DNA of 64,000 nt from Aminivibrio sp. (GCF_016756745.1 NZ_JAESIH010000044.1:50396-114395); one strand, 5' to 3'. Positions 19,269-30,364 are shown, counted from the first letter of the stretch. The notes: generated by a model from the sequence alone, not told the origin. Translations and numbers: made by a program.

Positions 19269-20989
19269 TCGATGCTCCTGTTTTCCCTGTAGGGACGCAG
19301 ACCGATCTTCGTGAGGAAAACCCTGCTGATAAAAAGGAAGAGATCGAGATCCCGCTTCCATCGCCAAGGCTCCTGCAGCAGGCGGAAAAACCATTCGAGG
19401 CCGAGCTTCTGCCACGCTTCCGGAGCCCGCCGCAGCATTCCGGAGACCACGTCAAAGGCCCCGCCGACCCCGACGGCGACCATGTCGCCGAGGAGATGGG
19501 CGTTTTTCCTGACCCAGACCTCCTGGCGGGGAACACCCATGGCCACGAAGAGGATCTTCGCCCCGCTGTCACGAATATCCGCGGCAACTGAGGCGTCGGT
19601 GGGGTCGAAATAGCCGTTCCTCCATCCGGCGATGACGAGGCCGGGGTACTGTGCCTTCAGGGCTTCAGCAGCCCCCTTCACCGCTTCTTCTCTGGCCCCG
19701 AGAAGGTATACCGGCAAACCTTCCGCAGCAGCCGTCCGGGTCAGGCGCATCATGAAGTCAATTCCAGGCACCCTTTCCTGGACGGGGGTGCCGAGGAAAC
19801 GAAGGGCCCAGACAAGCCCTGCACCATCGGCAAGAGTCAGGAACGAGTTCCGTAGGGCTGCGGAATATTCCCCGTTCTTTTCCGCTTCCATTACGGCAAG
19901 GGCATTCACCGTGGCCACCAGGGAGACCCCTTTGCCGGAAACTGCCGCCGCCCGGGTCTTGGCGAGGGCATAGTCCATGGAGACATTATCGACCGAAGTG
20001 CTCCAGATGGAAGGTTTCAGAGGCAATTCAGCATTCTCCTTCATTTTCCGGATGAAAGGCATGATGGCAAGGCCTGTGAAAAGGATGGTGGCGCTGACCC
20101 ACAGCATCATGAACATGGAGTTCCCAAGCTGCGAGATGGCGATGACCGCTCCGCAGAGGGCACAGAGAGACGTGATGAAGCGTACTGCGCTCGGGTGGTC
20201 GAGCCCCCGGCTGATGAGCTTGCGGTACACCACCGCCGCTCCGTGGGACCTGGAGGGGAAAGCCAGGCCGGCAAAATGCAGGGACGCCTCCACCATGGGG
20301 ATGGCAAAGAGTCCCAGGGGGAGAAGCATAAGAGTGCTGAAGGTAATTCCCTTGCTCACCCCGAGCACCGAGGTACCCGCCACGAGAATTCCCCAGAGAG
20401 CCGAGAGGGATTCGCCCATGCGGCGGTACATGTGACCGTGGCGGCTCCAGAAGACGCCGAGGAAGGCAAGGCCGCACAGTGACATGAAGAAGGCGTCGGG
20501 AAGGTTCTGGCCGGAGAAGACCGTGGCGAGAAGAAGCAGGGAGAAGCTGACGGCGAGAAGATGGCCTGCCATTCCCGGAATGTTGTCCAGCTGCTGGAGA
20601 AGGACGGGGAAAACGCCCACCCACAGAGCCGTCACGATAATGGAGACCTCAGGGGAAAAATAATGGTATTGCCCGTCGGGAAGGCCGATGAAGCCGATCT
20701 TGGGCCCGAAGACGGCGAAAACAAAGCCCACGAGAAGATAGACCGGTTTCCACCCCCAGTGAGGCCGGATATGCTGGCATGTCCCCACAAGGGAGGCGAA
20801 AACGGCCATCCCCACGATGAAACGGGACACGGAACTTCCCGCCCACAGAGCTGCAAGAATCCACGCGGTCACGAGAAGGATGTCCCGGAAATAGTTGTAC
20901 TGGGCAGTCTCCATTCGCTTTCTGCAGCGGCGCTGCAGAACAAAGCAGAGTACCACCGCAGCGGGAACGAAAAATAAAACCTCGGTCAT
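19265..20989 (-). CDS. WecA/MraY-like membrane domain fused to a TagA/WecG (GT26) glycosyltransferase
   Basis: Protein of 574 residues. Residues 1 to about 320 form roughly ten membrane helices and resemble polyprenyl-phosphate sugar-1-phosphate transferases, but the catalytic acidic motifs look lost: the usual DD position reads FVFAVFGP and the NxxNxxDGxDGL motif reads QQLDNIPGMAG. Residues 327-574 are a WecG/TagA/CpsF domain with VATVNALAV, LADGAGLVWA, GVPRQE and VGGAFDVVSG, all apparently intact. The transferase would add a sugar, probably N-acetylmannosamine-like, to a lipid-linked intermediate. Start at ATG 20989 behind GGAGAGG. It is coupled to the CBS gene by GTGA. Confidence 0.82.
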   Translation of the reverse strand: MTEVLFFVPAAVVLCFVLQRRCRKRMETAQYNYFRDILLVTAWILAALWAGSSVSRFIVGMAVFASLVGTCQHIRPHWGWKPVYLLVGFVFAVFGPKIGFIGLPDGQYHYFSPEVSIIVTALWVGVFPVLLQQLDNIPGMAGHLLAVSFSLLLLATVFSGQNLPDAFFMSLCGLAFLGVFWSRHGHMYRRMGESLSALWGILVAGTSVLGVSKGITFSTLMLLPLGLFAIPMVEASLHFAGLAFPSRSHGAAVVYRKLISRGLDHPSAVRFITSLCALCGAVIAISQLGNSMFMMLWVSATILFTGLAIMPFIRKMKENAELPLKPSIWSTSVDNVSMDYALAKTRAAAVSGKGVSLVATVNALAVMEAEKNGEYSAALRNSFLTLADGAGLVWALRFLGTPVQERVPGIDFMMRLTRTAAAEGLPVYLLGAREEAVKGAAEALKAQYPGLVIAGWRNGYFDPTDASVAADIRDSGAKILFVAMGVPRQEVWVRKNAHLLGDMVAVGVGGAFDVVSGMLRRAPEAWQKLGLEWFFRLLQEPWRWKRDLDLFLFISRVFLTKIGLRPYRENRSIE

Positions 20990-21148
20990 GAACCTCTCCG
21001 TGAAAAGTATGATCAGCCCTCCCTGGATACAAGGCTTCCTTGGTGATTTTACCAGTTGTTTCCCTATTTTTCCACCCCGGAGGCTTTCCCCAAATCCACG
21101 GTTTCTTCCGGGCGGAGAGAACGGCGCCACGAGTATATTTGCCGAATA

Positions 21149-22904
<1,756 letters not shown>

Positions 22905-22928
22905 TTCGACCGCTCCTTTCAGCCTGTG

Positions 22929-24188
22929 TTAACTCAGGATATCCCGGACGTGAAAGAGATGTCCGAGCTTTAATTCCTTCGTGCCGAGATACCGTTCGTT
23001 GAAACGGTTCGGCGGAATGATCAGGGGAATCCGCTCCACGATCTCCAGGCCGTGTCCCTGGAGTCCCACCACTTTTCTCGGGTTGTTGGTGATAAGCCGG
23101 ATGCTCCCCACGCCGAGATCCTGGAGGATCTGGGCACCGATGCCGTAATCTCTCAGGTCGGCTGGATATCCCAGGGCCACGTTCGCCTCCACCGTATCCA
23201 TACCTTTTTCCTGGAGCTGGTAGGCCTTGAGCTTTTCGGCGATCCCTATGCCCCGCCCTTCCTGGCGCATGTAGAGAAGCACTCCCTGTCCTTCGGCCTC
23301 GATCATCTCCATGGCCTTGGCGAGCTGGGGACCGCAGTCGCACCGCAGGGAGCCGAACACGTCGCCGGTGAGGCATTCGGAATGAACTCTCACGAGGACG
23401 TCCTTTTTTCCCTCCACAGCTCCCTTCACGAGGGCCATGTGCACGTGGTCGAGATTGTCGTCATTCACGTTCCGGTAGGCATGGGCGGTGAAAAAGCCTC
23501 GGGAGGTGGGAAGCTCAACCCTCGCGATCTTCTCCACCAGCTTCTCCCGCTTGCTCCGGTAGGCGATCAGGTCCTCGATGGAAATGATCTTCATGCCGTT
23601 CTTCGCTGCGAAGGTCACCAGGTCGGGCAGGCGGGCCATGGTGCCGTCCTCGTTCATGATCTCGCAGATCACCCCCGCCGGGGGCAAGCCGGCGAGGGTG
23701 GCCAGGTCCACCGCCGCCTCCGTGTGTCCCGCCCGCTTGAGCACCCCCCCCTGCCGGGCCGCCAGGGGGAACATGTGCCCCGGGCGGTAAAAGTCATCCG
23801 GAGACGAGGACGGGTCGGCCAGGGCCCGGGCGGTTCTCGCCCGTTCCTCGGCGGATATGCCCGTGGTACAGCCATCCTTGGCGTCCACTGTCACGAGAAA
23901 GGCGGTGCCTTGCCTGTCCGTTCCTTCCCTGACCATGGGCTCCAGTCGAAGCCGCCGGGTAATTCCGCTTTCCAGGGGAACGCAGACAAGCCCCCGGGCT
24001 TGTCTCACCATAAAATTGATGTCGTCCGCTGTGACAAGGGAAGCGGCGATTATGAGATCGCCCTCGTTTTCCCTGCAGTCGTCGTCCACCACGATCACCA
24101 TTCTGCCGTTCCTGATATCCTCCACGGCCTCCTCGATGGAACTGAACACTTCGCCGCTGATCCGGTCGTCCCCGCACAGAGCGGTCAT
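22929..24188 (-). CDS. ribBA: Bifunctional DHBP synthase / GTP cyclohydrolase II
   Basis: Supplies both precursors of riboflavin. Residues 1 to about 205 are 3,4-dihydroxy-2-butanone-4-phosphate synthase ([31 protein letters not shown]). Residues about 210-419 are GTP cyclohydrolase II, with the zinc ligands in [19 protein letters not shown] and the RQEGRGIG motif. I choose ATG 24188, with AGGAGG at a good distance, over an in-frame start 30 bases upstream. Confidence 0.97.
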   Translation of the reverse strand: MTALCGDDRISGEVFSSIEEAVEDIRNGRMVIVVDDDCRENEGDLIIAASLVTADDINFMVRQARGLVCVPLESGITRRLRLEPMVREGTDRQGTAFLVTVDAKDGCTTGISAEERARTARALADPSSSPDDFYRPGHMFPLAARQGGVLKRAGHTEAAVDLATLAGLPPAGVICEIMNEDGTMARLPDLVTFAAKNGMKIISIEDLIAYRSKREKLVEKIARVELPTSRGFFTAHAYRNVNDDNLDHVHMALVKGAVEGKKDVLVRVHSECLTGDVFGSLRCDCGPQLAKAMEMIEAEGQGVLLYMRQEGRGIGIAEKLKAYQLQEKGMDTVEANVALGYPADLRDYGIGAQILQDLGVGSIRLITNNPRKVVGLQGHGLEIVERIPLIIPPNRFNERYLGTKELKLGHLFHVRDILS

Positions 24189-24208
24189 GCAAATGCCTCC
24201 TGTATGCG

Positions 24209-24868
24209 CTAGATCCACCCGGCTTCCCGGAGAGACTCCGGGGACAGGGAAGAAGCGCCTGTATTTTTGTTGGTGAAGGCCCCCGTTTCAAGAAGCCTCC
24301 GGACATACTTGCCGAGGATGTCCGTTTCGATGTTCACTTCGTCGCCGGGGCGGATGTCTCCGAGAGTTGTGGCCTCCAGAGTGGCCGGAATCAGCCCCAC
24401 GGTACAGGATGCGCCTGCCAGCCCGGCAACCGTCAGGCTTACCCCGTCCACCGCCACGGAGCCCCTGGGAACCACCAGGGGCTCCGTCTCCCTCCCCAGG
24501 GTAAAGGTAAGCAGAAACCCGTCCGGCCCCCTGGAAATCTCCCGGACCGGGGCCACCCCGTCGATATGGCCGGTGACGATATGGCCGTCAAGCCTGCCGT
24601 CCGCCCGGAGGGCCCGTTCCAGGTTCACCCGCGCGCCGGGGCGGAGCGACCGGAGTTTCGTCTTTTTCAGCGTCTCCGGCATCACATCCGCCGAAAAGAT
24701 ATCCCCCTCAAGGGCCGTGACCGTCAGGCAGGCGCCGCATACGGCCACGGACTGGCCGGGAACCAGCTTTCCTGCGAACAGGGAAGCCCGGAAAGAGATG
24801 ACGGTGCACATTCCGGCTGGTCTTAGAGACACCACCGTTCCCACCGTTTCTACAAGGCCGGTGAACAT
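24209..24868 (-). CDS. ribE: Riboflavin synthase, alpha chain
   Basis: Dismutates two lumazines to riboflavin. 219 residues made of two lumazine-binding barrels: the first starts [15 protein letters not shown], the second after [16 protein letters not shown], with GVSLTVAGL repeated as in the family. It overlaps ribD by 19 bases. Confidence 0.95.
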   Translation of the reverse strand: MFTGLVETVGTVVSLRPAGMCTVISFRASLFAGKLVPGQSVAVCGACLTVTALEGDIFSADVMPETLKKTKLRSLRPGARVNLERALRADGRLDGHIVTGHIDGVAPVREISRGPDGFLLTFTLGRETEPLVVPRGSVAVDGVSLTVAGLAGASCTVGLIPATLEATTLGDIRPGDEVNIETDILGKYVRRLLETGAFTNKNTGASSLSPESLREAGWI

Positions 24869-25950
24869 TCGGCCACCCCCTCCAGCAGAAAATCATTCCC
24901 CACGGCCTTCACCGATGCCCCTGTGATCCGGATAGTTTCGTCCATGGACTCAAAAGCCAGGGAACCGGAAAAAGGGCGGTTCCTCCCCATGATCCGGGGT
25001 GAAAGGAAGAGTGCCACCCCGTCCGCAAGCCCCTCCCGGAAAAAGGAAGCGATAACCGATGGACCCCCTTCCACGAGAAGGGAATTCACTCCCCGTGCCG
25101 CAAGGACGGACAGGACATGGGCAAGGGACAGCCCGGCGGGCCCGGAAGGAACGGCGACCACGTCAATTCCGGCCGCCTCGGCCGCTGCCCGCTTCTCGTC
25201 GGGAGCCTCCTCCGAGGTAAACACCATCGTCCCCGGAGCGAAGATCTTCGCCTCCGGGAGAATGGAAAGCCGGGAATCCAATGCTATTCTCATCGGCGAC
25301 TCTCCGCAAGTATGTCTTACCGTCAGCTCGGGATCGTCGGCGGCCACGGTACCGGCCCCCACGAGGATCGCGTCGTGCTCCGACCGCAGGCGGTGGGCTG
25401 CCGCCCTGGCATCCGGGCCGGTGATCCACCTGCTCTCGCCGCTTTCGAGGGCCATGCCCCCGTCCAGGCTCACCGCTCCCTTCACAGTCACCCAGGGCCT
25501 GCCGAGGGTCGTCCTCCGGATGAAGCCCCGGTTGACCCACCGGCACTCCTCCTCAAGAACCCCGGTCTCCACAGCTACGCCCGCCGTGCGGAGGATGTCC
25601 AGCCCCCTGCCGCTGACCCTTTCGTCAGGATCCGACATTCCGACGACCACACGGGAAACGCCCCGTTCGACGATCAGGGGGGCGCAAGGGGGAGTTCTTC
25701 CGTAATGGGAACAGGGCTCCAGGTTCACGTAAAGCTCCGCCCCGGCGGCATCGGCTACTCTGCCCAGGGCCGCCCGCTCGGCATGATCCTCGCCGCAGCG
25801 GGAGTGGAAACCCTCCGCCAGCACCAGGCCGTCCCGAACCACCACGCAGCCCACCAGGGGGTTGGGGGATGTTCGTCCCGTTCCCCTGAGAGCAAGGCTC
25901 AGGGCTCTTCTCATGAAGTACTCGTCAATTTTTCTCCGGGTCAGTCCCAC
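24850..25950 (-). CDS. ribD: Bifunctional riboflavin deaminase/reductase
   Basis: 366 residues. The N-terminal deaminase has SPNPLVGCVVVRDG, the zinc motif HAERAAL and PCSHYGRTPPC. The C-terminal reductase starts around 150 (PWVTVKGAVSLDGGMA, LLVEGGPSVIASF). Start is GTG 25950 behind AAGGAG, inside the last codons of uvrC (26-base overlap). No FMN riboswitch precedes it; it is embedded in the uvrC transcript. Confidence 0.95.
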   Translation of the reverse strand: MGLTRRKIDEYFMRRALSLALRGTGRTSPNPLVGCVVVRDGLVLAEGFHSRCGEDHAERAALGRVADAAGAELYVNLEPCSHYGRTPPCAPLIVERGVSRVVVGMSDPDERVSGRGLDILRTAGVAVETGVLEEECRWVNRGFIRRTTLGRPWVTVKGAVSLDGGMALESGESRWITGPDARAAAHRLRSEHDAILVGAGTVAADDPELTVRHTCGESPMRIALDSRLSILPEAKIFAPGTMVFTSEEAPDEKRAAAEAAGIDVVAVPSGPAGLSLAHVLSVLAARGVNSLLVEGGPSVIASFFREGLADGVALFLSPRIMGRNRPFSGSLAFESMDETIRITGASVKAVGNDFLLEGVAECSPAL

Positions 25951-27412
25951 CGATATTCTCCTTCAATACGGACAAAATCCGCTCCGCCATGGCCGGCCCG
26001 ATCCCGGGCACCGTAGCGAGCTCCTCCGCCGGCAGCGCCGTCATGTTCCTGACGCTCCCGAATCTGCCCAAAAGCTGGGCCGCCCTGTGCCTGCCTATCC
26101 CCGGGATTTCCTCCAGGACGGACCGGCGAAGCCGGGCGGAACGGGCCGCCCTGTGGCTTTCTATGGCGAACCGGTGCGACTCGTCCCGCACCCTCTGGAG
26201 CAGCCTCAGGGCAGAGTCGCCGAAATCGAGCCGCAGGGGCCCCTCACCAGGAGTATGGTATATCAGTTCCTCCTGTTTTGCCAGCGATACCGCGGGCAGA
26301 TCCTTCAGGCCGAGGTCGTCCAGGGCCTTCCGGGCAAATTCGAGCTGCACCGGCCCGCCGTCGATGAGGACGAGCTGGGGCAGGGGTTCGCCGCCCTTCA
26401 GCGACTGACCGTAGCGGCGGCTCACCGTCTCCTCTAGGGAGCGGAAATCGTCCACCCCTTCCACGGTCTTAATCCGGAACCTCCTGTAGAGGGCACTGTT
26501 CGGCGATCCCTGCTCGAACACCACCACCACCCCGTAGGTCTCCCTTCCCGACATGTGGGAAATGTCGAAGCCGTCGATCCTCCAGGGGATAACGGCAAGA
26601 CGGAGCACCTGCTGGAGCCTGTTGAGGCACTGCCACATATCCCCGTCGAAATCCTCCCTCAGGGGTGAGGTGATCCGCTGCCGGGTGATTCTCCAGATGG
26701 CCCTGATGGTGTCCCGCAGCCTGGCGGCCTCCTCGAAGGCCAGGGATTTCGCGGCTCTGTCCATCCGTTTTCTCAGCCGTTCCACCACCTCGGAAGACTG
26801 ACCCTGCAGAAGGAAGATCACGTCGTCCACCCGTTCACGGTATTCCGCCGGAGACACCAGGCCGGCACAGGGGCCGAGACACCTCCCCAGGGAATAGTGG
26901 AGGCACGGCCTGCCGTTTTTCTCCGGAGTGGAGGCGTCGATGTCCCTGGCGCAGATCCGGAGGGGAAAATACCTCTCGATGAGCCGGAGCAGTGACCGGA
27001 CATCGCCCGCGCTCACGTAGGGCCCGAAGTAGAGGGCATCGTCCTTTCCCCTCTGCCGGGTCACCACGATCCTCGGGAAGAGTTCCCGGGTGATCTTGAT
27101 GTAGGGGTACCGGTCCGACATCTTGAGGTCCACGTTGAAGAAGGGGCTGTATTTTCTTATCAGCTTGGCCTCGAGAATCAGGGCCTCCACTTCCGACTCG
27201 GTCCGTATGACCGATATGTCCTCTATGGACTGGACCAGCTTCCTGAGACGGGGGGAGGCGAAGGAATCGTGTCGGAAGTAGGAGGATACCCTTTTCTTGA
27301 GGGACTTCGCCTTTCCGATGTAGATGACCTCCCCGGCTTCGTTCCGCATCAGGTACACTCCGGGACGGTCTGGAAGTTTCTTCAGCAGTTTCGTTATCCG
27401 TTCGGTCGCCAC
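25925..27412 (-). CDS. uvrC: UvrABC excision nuclease subunit C (short form)
   Basis: Makes both incisions in nucleotide excision repair. 495 residues, about 100 fewer than E. coli UvrC. Present are the GIY-YIG domain (PGVYLMRNEAGEVIYIGKAK), a cysteine cluster (CLHYSLGRCLGPCAG), the UVR motif (LAFEEAARLRDTI), the RNase H-like nuclease domain with Asp in GFDISHMSG and LIDGGPVQL and His in RDESHRFAI, and a C-terminal HhH pair. The shortening is in the linker after the UVR motif. Start is GTG 27412 behind GGGGAG. Confidence 0.94.
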   Translation of the reverse strand: MATERITKLLKKLPDRPGVYLMRNEAGEVIYIGKAKSLKKRVSSYFRHDSFASPRLRKLVQSIEDISVIRTESEVEALILEAKLIRKYSPFFNVDLKMSDRYPYIKITRELFPRIVVTRQRGKDDALYFGPYVSAGDVRSLLRLIERYFPLRICARDIDASTPEKNGRPCLHYSLGRCLGPCAGLVSPAEYRERVDDVIFLLQGQSSEVVERLRKRMDRAAKSLAFEEAARLRDTIRAIWRITRQRITSPLREDFDGDMWQCLNRLQQVLRLAVIPWRIDGFDISHMSGRETYGVVVVFEQGSPNSALYRRFRIKTVEGVDDFRSLEETVSRRYGQSLKGGEPLPQLVLIDGGPVQLEFARKALDDLGLKDLPAVSLAKQEELIYHTPGEGPLRLDFGDSALRLLQRVRDESHRFAIESHRAARSARLRRSVLEEIPGIGRHRAAQLLGRFGSVRNMTALPAEELATVPGIGPAMAERILSVLKENIGGTDPEKN

Positions 27413-27441
27413 GATTTTCTCCCCTTTGGCCGGCGTCGTGA

Positions 27442-27469
27442 TTCCATACGCAGTATTTTACGTTATAAT
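27442..27469 (+). promoter_or_regulatory. Promoter candidate for cysS
   Basis: TTCCAT (27442-27447), 16-base spacer, perfect TATAAT (27464-27469), about 30 bases upstream of the cysS start, which has GGAGGTG in front. Only 91 bases separate cysS from divergent uvrC. Confidence 0.55.
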
Positions 27470-27503
27470 TCAAAATTAGAAAGCATTTGGAGGTGCTAAA
27501 AGT

Positions 27504-28919
27504 ATGAGCCTGATATTGTACAACGACCTGACACGCACAAAAGAGCCTTTCGTCCCCGTGCGGGAAGGGCACGTCGGATTCTACAGCTGCGGCCCCACAG
27601 TCTACGACTTCTTTCACATCGGGAACGCCCGTCCCTTCATCGTTTTCGATGTGCTCCGGAGATATCTTGAATACAGCGGCTATACCGTCACCTTCGTCCA
27701 GAACTTCACCGACATCGAAGACAAGATGATCGCCAGAGCCAACCGTGAGGGAATCACCGTCCGGCAGCTGGCCGACCGGTTTATCGCTGAGTATTACAAA
27801 GATGCTGACGCCCTCGGAATCCGCAGGGCGACCCACAATCCCCTCGCCACGGAACACATGGACGAAATCATCGAACTGGTGGGCACCCTCATCCAAAAAG
27901 GGCACGCCTACGAGGTGGACGGCGACGTTTTCTTCGACGTGAGCAGCTTCCCGAAATACGGCGCCCTTTCGAAGCAGAGCCTCGAGGAGCTCCAGTCCGG
28001 GGCCCGCATCGAAGTCAACGAGCGGAAGAAGCATCCCCTCGACTTCGCCCTCTGGAAAGCGAAAAAGGAGGGGGAACCCTCCTGGCCCAGCCCCTGGGGC
28101 GAGGGACGCCCGGGCTGGCACATCGAGTGCAGCGCCATGTCCATGAAATACCTGGGCGAGACCCTGGACATCCATTCGGGGGGGACGGACCTCACCTTCC
28201 CTCACCACGAGAACGAAATCGCCCAGGCCGAGGCCGCCACGGGGAAACCCTTCGTCAAGTACTGGATTCACAACGGCTACCTGCTCATCGACAAGGAGAA
28301 GATGTCCAAGTCCCTCGGCAACTTTCTCACCGCCAGGGCGGCCCTGGAAAAATTCCCGGGGCGGGCAATCCGGTTCTTCATGCTGAGCGCCCACTACCGC
28401 TCCCCCATCAACTTCTCCGAGGAAAGCCTCCTCCAGGCGAAAAGCGCCATGGACCGACTGGACAACTGCTGGTCCGACCTTCGTCACGCCGACACTAACA
28501 GGAAGAAGGGAGAGCGTACGGAAGGGAACGAAACGGCCGCTCTCTTTCCCGCCCTCGAGGAGAAATTCCGGGCAGTCATGGACGACGACTTCAACACCGC
28601 CGCCGCGCTGGGCGTCCTTTTCGACGGAGTCAAGGCCGTCAACACTTATCTCAGGGAAAGCGACATCCTGGATCCCGCCGTGCTCGAGTCCGCAGAGAGC
28701 TTCTTCAAAAAGATCGATTCAGTTTTGGGCGTTCTTCCCGCCGAAGCATCGGGAGATGAAGGAGAGGCCGCCGGAATAGAAAAGCTCATTGCGGAGAGGA
28801 ACGAGGCCAGGAAGAAAAAGGATTTCAAGCGGTCCGACGAAATACGGGACGAGCTCGGCGCCAGGGGAATTGTCCTTGAGGACACCCCCGACGGTACGAA
28901 GTGGAAGAAAAAGGGATAG
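27504..28919 (+). CDS. cysS: Cysteinyl-tRNA synthetase
   Basis: Class I synthetase, 471 residues. HIGN signature in YDFFHIGNARPF, KMSKSLGNF loop, and the zinc-binding Cys and His residues (YSCGPTVYD; WHIECSAMSMKYLGETLDIH; THPHHENE region) are all present. The ATG follows GGAGGTG. Divergent from uvrC and convergent with queT. Confidence 0.97.
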   Translation: MSLILYNDLTRTKEPFVPVREGHVGFYSCGPTVYDFFHIGNARPFIVFDVLRRYLEYSGYTVTFVQNFTDIEDKMIARANREGITVRQLADRFIAEYYKDADALGIRRATHNPLATEHMDEIIELVGTLIQKGHAYEVDGDVFFDVSSFPKYGALSKQSLEELQSGARIEVNERKKHPLDFALWKAKKEGEPSWPSPWGEGRPGWHIECSAMSMKYLGETLDIHSGGTDLTFPHHENEIAQAEAATGKPFVKYWIHNGYLLIDKEKMSKSLGNFLTARAALEKFPGRAIRFFMLSAHYRSPINFSEESLLQAKSAMDRLDNCWSDLRHADTNRKKGERTEGNETAALFPALEEKFRAVMDDDFNTAAALGVLFDGVKAVNTYLRESDILDPAVLESAESFFKKIDSVLGVLPAEASGDEGEAAGIEKLIAERNEARKKKDFKRSDEIRDELGARGIVLEDTPDGTKWKKKG

Positions 28920-28927
28920 GCTAGGCT

Positions 28928-29434
28928 TTACTGGGCGGGACCGGTCCCGCCCTTTTTCATTCTCCCTTCGAGGAGAAGCACCAGGGGAATGCCCAGGAAG
29001 CAGCAGGCCACGACCTGTCCCAGCCCCACGTAGAGGGCGCACGGGAGAAAAGGAATATCCAGGAGAAAGGAAAGGTACCCTCCCACCACCACCATGTTCA
29101 CCACTACGGGAGGAACGGCGGCAAGCACGGCGTTGGGCATCCTCGCCGTGAGGACCGCCGCGAGCAGCGTCGCTCCGCTCCCGAGCACCACGTCCAGGAT
29201 GCCGAAACCGCCGGCGAAATTGGCGATCAGGCAGCCGATGAAAAGCCCCGGAACCGCCTGGGGAAACAGGAAGGGAAGCACCGTGAGGGCTTCCGAAATC
29301 CGCACCTGGATATGACCGTAGGAAATGGGTGCAAACAGGATGGTGAGCACTGCATAGGCTGCCGCCACCAGCCCTGAGACGGCAAGCGACGCGGGAGCCG
29401 GCAGAGTTTTTTTATTCAGGCTTCTTTTCTGCAT
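28928..29434 (-). CDS. queT: QueT-family ECF transporter substrate-binding component
   Basis: Membrane protein of 168 residues with about six hydrophobic helices. LFAPISYGHIQVRISEALTV and LPFLFPQAVPGLFIGCLIAN are close to the QueT family, predicted S-component for uptake of a queuosine precursor by an energy-coupling-factor transporter. The shared EcfA/EcfT module is not in the window. It starts 7 bases after the pcm stop. The last codons coincide with the hairpin that terminates cysS on the other strand. Confidence 0.82.
   Translation of the reverse strand: MQKRSLNKKTLPAPASLAVSGLVAAAYAVLTILFAPISYGHIQVRISEALTVLPFLFPQAVPGLFIGCLIANFAGGFGILDVVLGSGATLLAAVLTARMPNAVLAAVPPVVVNMVVVGGYLSFLLDIPFLPCALYVGLGQVVACCFLGIPLVLLLEGRMKKGGTGPAQ
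28933..28957 (+). terminator. Intrinsic terminator of cysS
   Basis: Twenty-base perfect palindrome GGGCGGGACC/GGTCCCGCCC (28933-28952) followed by five T. It lies inside the final codons of the convergent queT gene. Confidence 0.85.
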
Positions 29435-29441
29435 TCTCCGT

Positions 29442-30098
29442 TCATCCTCCGGACCCCTTCTCCATCCGCCCTTTCAGAAGCGGAACGAAACGACAGTAAT
29501 CGTGCCATGTATCTTCGTATTCTCCCGCGGCGGTCTTTTTCCGCAGAAAAATCCGCTGGCCCCCCGACACCACCGAAAGGGGAACCACCAGCCGCCCTCC
29601 GGGAAACAGCACTTCGGACCACCATTCGTCCAGTTCCGGAGCTGCGGCGGTGACGATCACTCCGTCGAAGGGGCCTCCAGGACGGTTTTCCGGGCTGCCG
29701 TCGGACCAAATCACCCGGACATCGAACCCCAGTCCGTCAAGGCGCTTCCGGGCCCTGTCCGCCAGGGAAGCGATCCGCTCAAGGCTCGTCACCTTCGCGC
29801 CCATGGCGGAAAGGACCGCCGCCTGGTAACCCGATCCGGTGCCGATTTCAAGAACACTCTCCCCCCGAGCGGGACTCAACAGTTCCGTCATCCGTGCCAC
29901 CATGTAGGGCTGGGAGATGGTTTGATCTTCCCCTATGGGGAGGGGGCTGTCGATCCACGCGCTCTCCCTGAGCGCCTCATCCAAGAAGAGGTGCCTCGGC
30001 ACAGACCCCATGGCCTCGAGAACCGCTTCGGAACGCACCCCCCTCGCCTTTATCTGTTCCCGCACCATCCGTTCCGCCAAACTCCGCCACTGGGTCAC
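29442..30098 (-). CDS. pcm: Protein-L-isoaspartate O-methyltransferase
   Basis: Repairs damaged aspartyl residues using S-adenosylmethionine. 218 residues: MVREQIKARGVRSEAVLEAM, PLPIGEDQTISQPYMVARMT, motif I VLEIGTGSGYQAAVLSAMG and the VIVTAAAPELDEWW segment are typical. Start is GTG 30098 behind GGAGG; an earlier in-frame start at 30155 lies in the promoter. The AdoHcy product would be recycled by the mtaD/ahcY genes at 60-63 kb. Confidence 0.95.
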   Translation of the reverse strand: MTQWRSLAERMVREQIKARGVRSEAVLEAMGSVPRHLFLDEALRESAWIDSPLPIGEDQTISQPYMVARMTELLSPARGESVLEIGTGSGYQAAVLSAMGAKVTSLERIASLADRARKRLDGLGFDVRVIWSDGSPENRPGGPFDGVIVTAAAPELDEWWSEVLFPGGRLVVPLSVVSGGQRIFLRKKTAAGEYEDTWHDYCRFVPLLKGRMEKGSGG

Positions 30099-30134
30099 GA
30101 AAATTCCTCCAGTCCCGCAGAAGTTTACCGAAAT

Positions 30135-30143
30135 ATTGTACCA
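30135..30143 (-). promoter_or_regulatory. Extended -10 promoter candidate for pcm-queT
   Basis: Minus strand TGGTACAAT: a TG one base before TACAAT. No good -35 is present at 17 bases, which fits an extended -10 promoter. It lies about 37 bases upstream of the GTG start of pcm. Confidence 0.45.
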
Positions 30144-30178
30144 TGACAAAAGCACCTGCCCCGTTCTGAATGAGCAAA

Positions 30179-30318
30179 TTTTTCAGACAGAGGGAGTGTC
30201 GCCGGGCATAAGGTGAAGGCTTGGAGCCGCGGGACTCGCCCGAGTTCTTGTCACGGACGACAATCCGCACCCCCCGCACCCCAGCGAGCATCGGTGACGC
30301 TCCCCGCCGGGGTGGGAT
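30179..30318 (+). repeat. Left copy of a novel inverted repeat (short form)
   Basis: About 140 bases starting TTTTTCAGACAGAGGG. It matches, in inverted orientation, the sequence at about 31208-31447. Shared blocks include GTCGCCGGGCATA (from 30199), GGAGCCGCGGGACTCGC (30223-30239; mate 31287-31303), GGACGACAATC and GGTGACGCTCCCCGC. Compared with the right copy it lacks about 100 internal bases that hold two hairpins. The two copies point outward like terminal inverted repeats around the gene at 30403-30963. Confidence 0.75.
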
Positions 30319-30339
30319 GGTAGGCCCGTCCGAGCGTGC

Positions 30340-30364
30340 AAAAAAACCGCCCCCGCAGGGACGG
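30340..30364 (-). terminator. Intrinsic terminator of the unknown gene at 30403-30963
   Basis: Minus strand stem CCGTCCC with GGGGCGG (30347-30364; one G-U pair), followed by seven T (30340-30346). It sits just inside the left repeat, about 40 bases after the stop codon. Confidence 0.8.

Noticed and set aside
25951..27503. FMN riboswitch or T-box leader near ribD, serS, cysS or alaS
   Set aside because: The spaces upstream of these genes are too short or coding, and none of the conserved core strings was seen.
26835..28487. 550-codon minus-strand frame across uvrC and cysS
   Set aside because: It runs antisense to cysS and out of frame with uvrC; both real genes have complete catalytic motifs.
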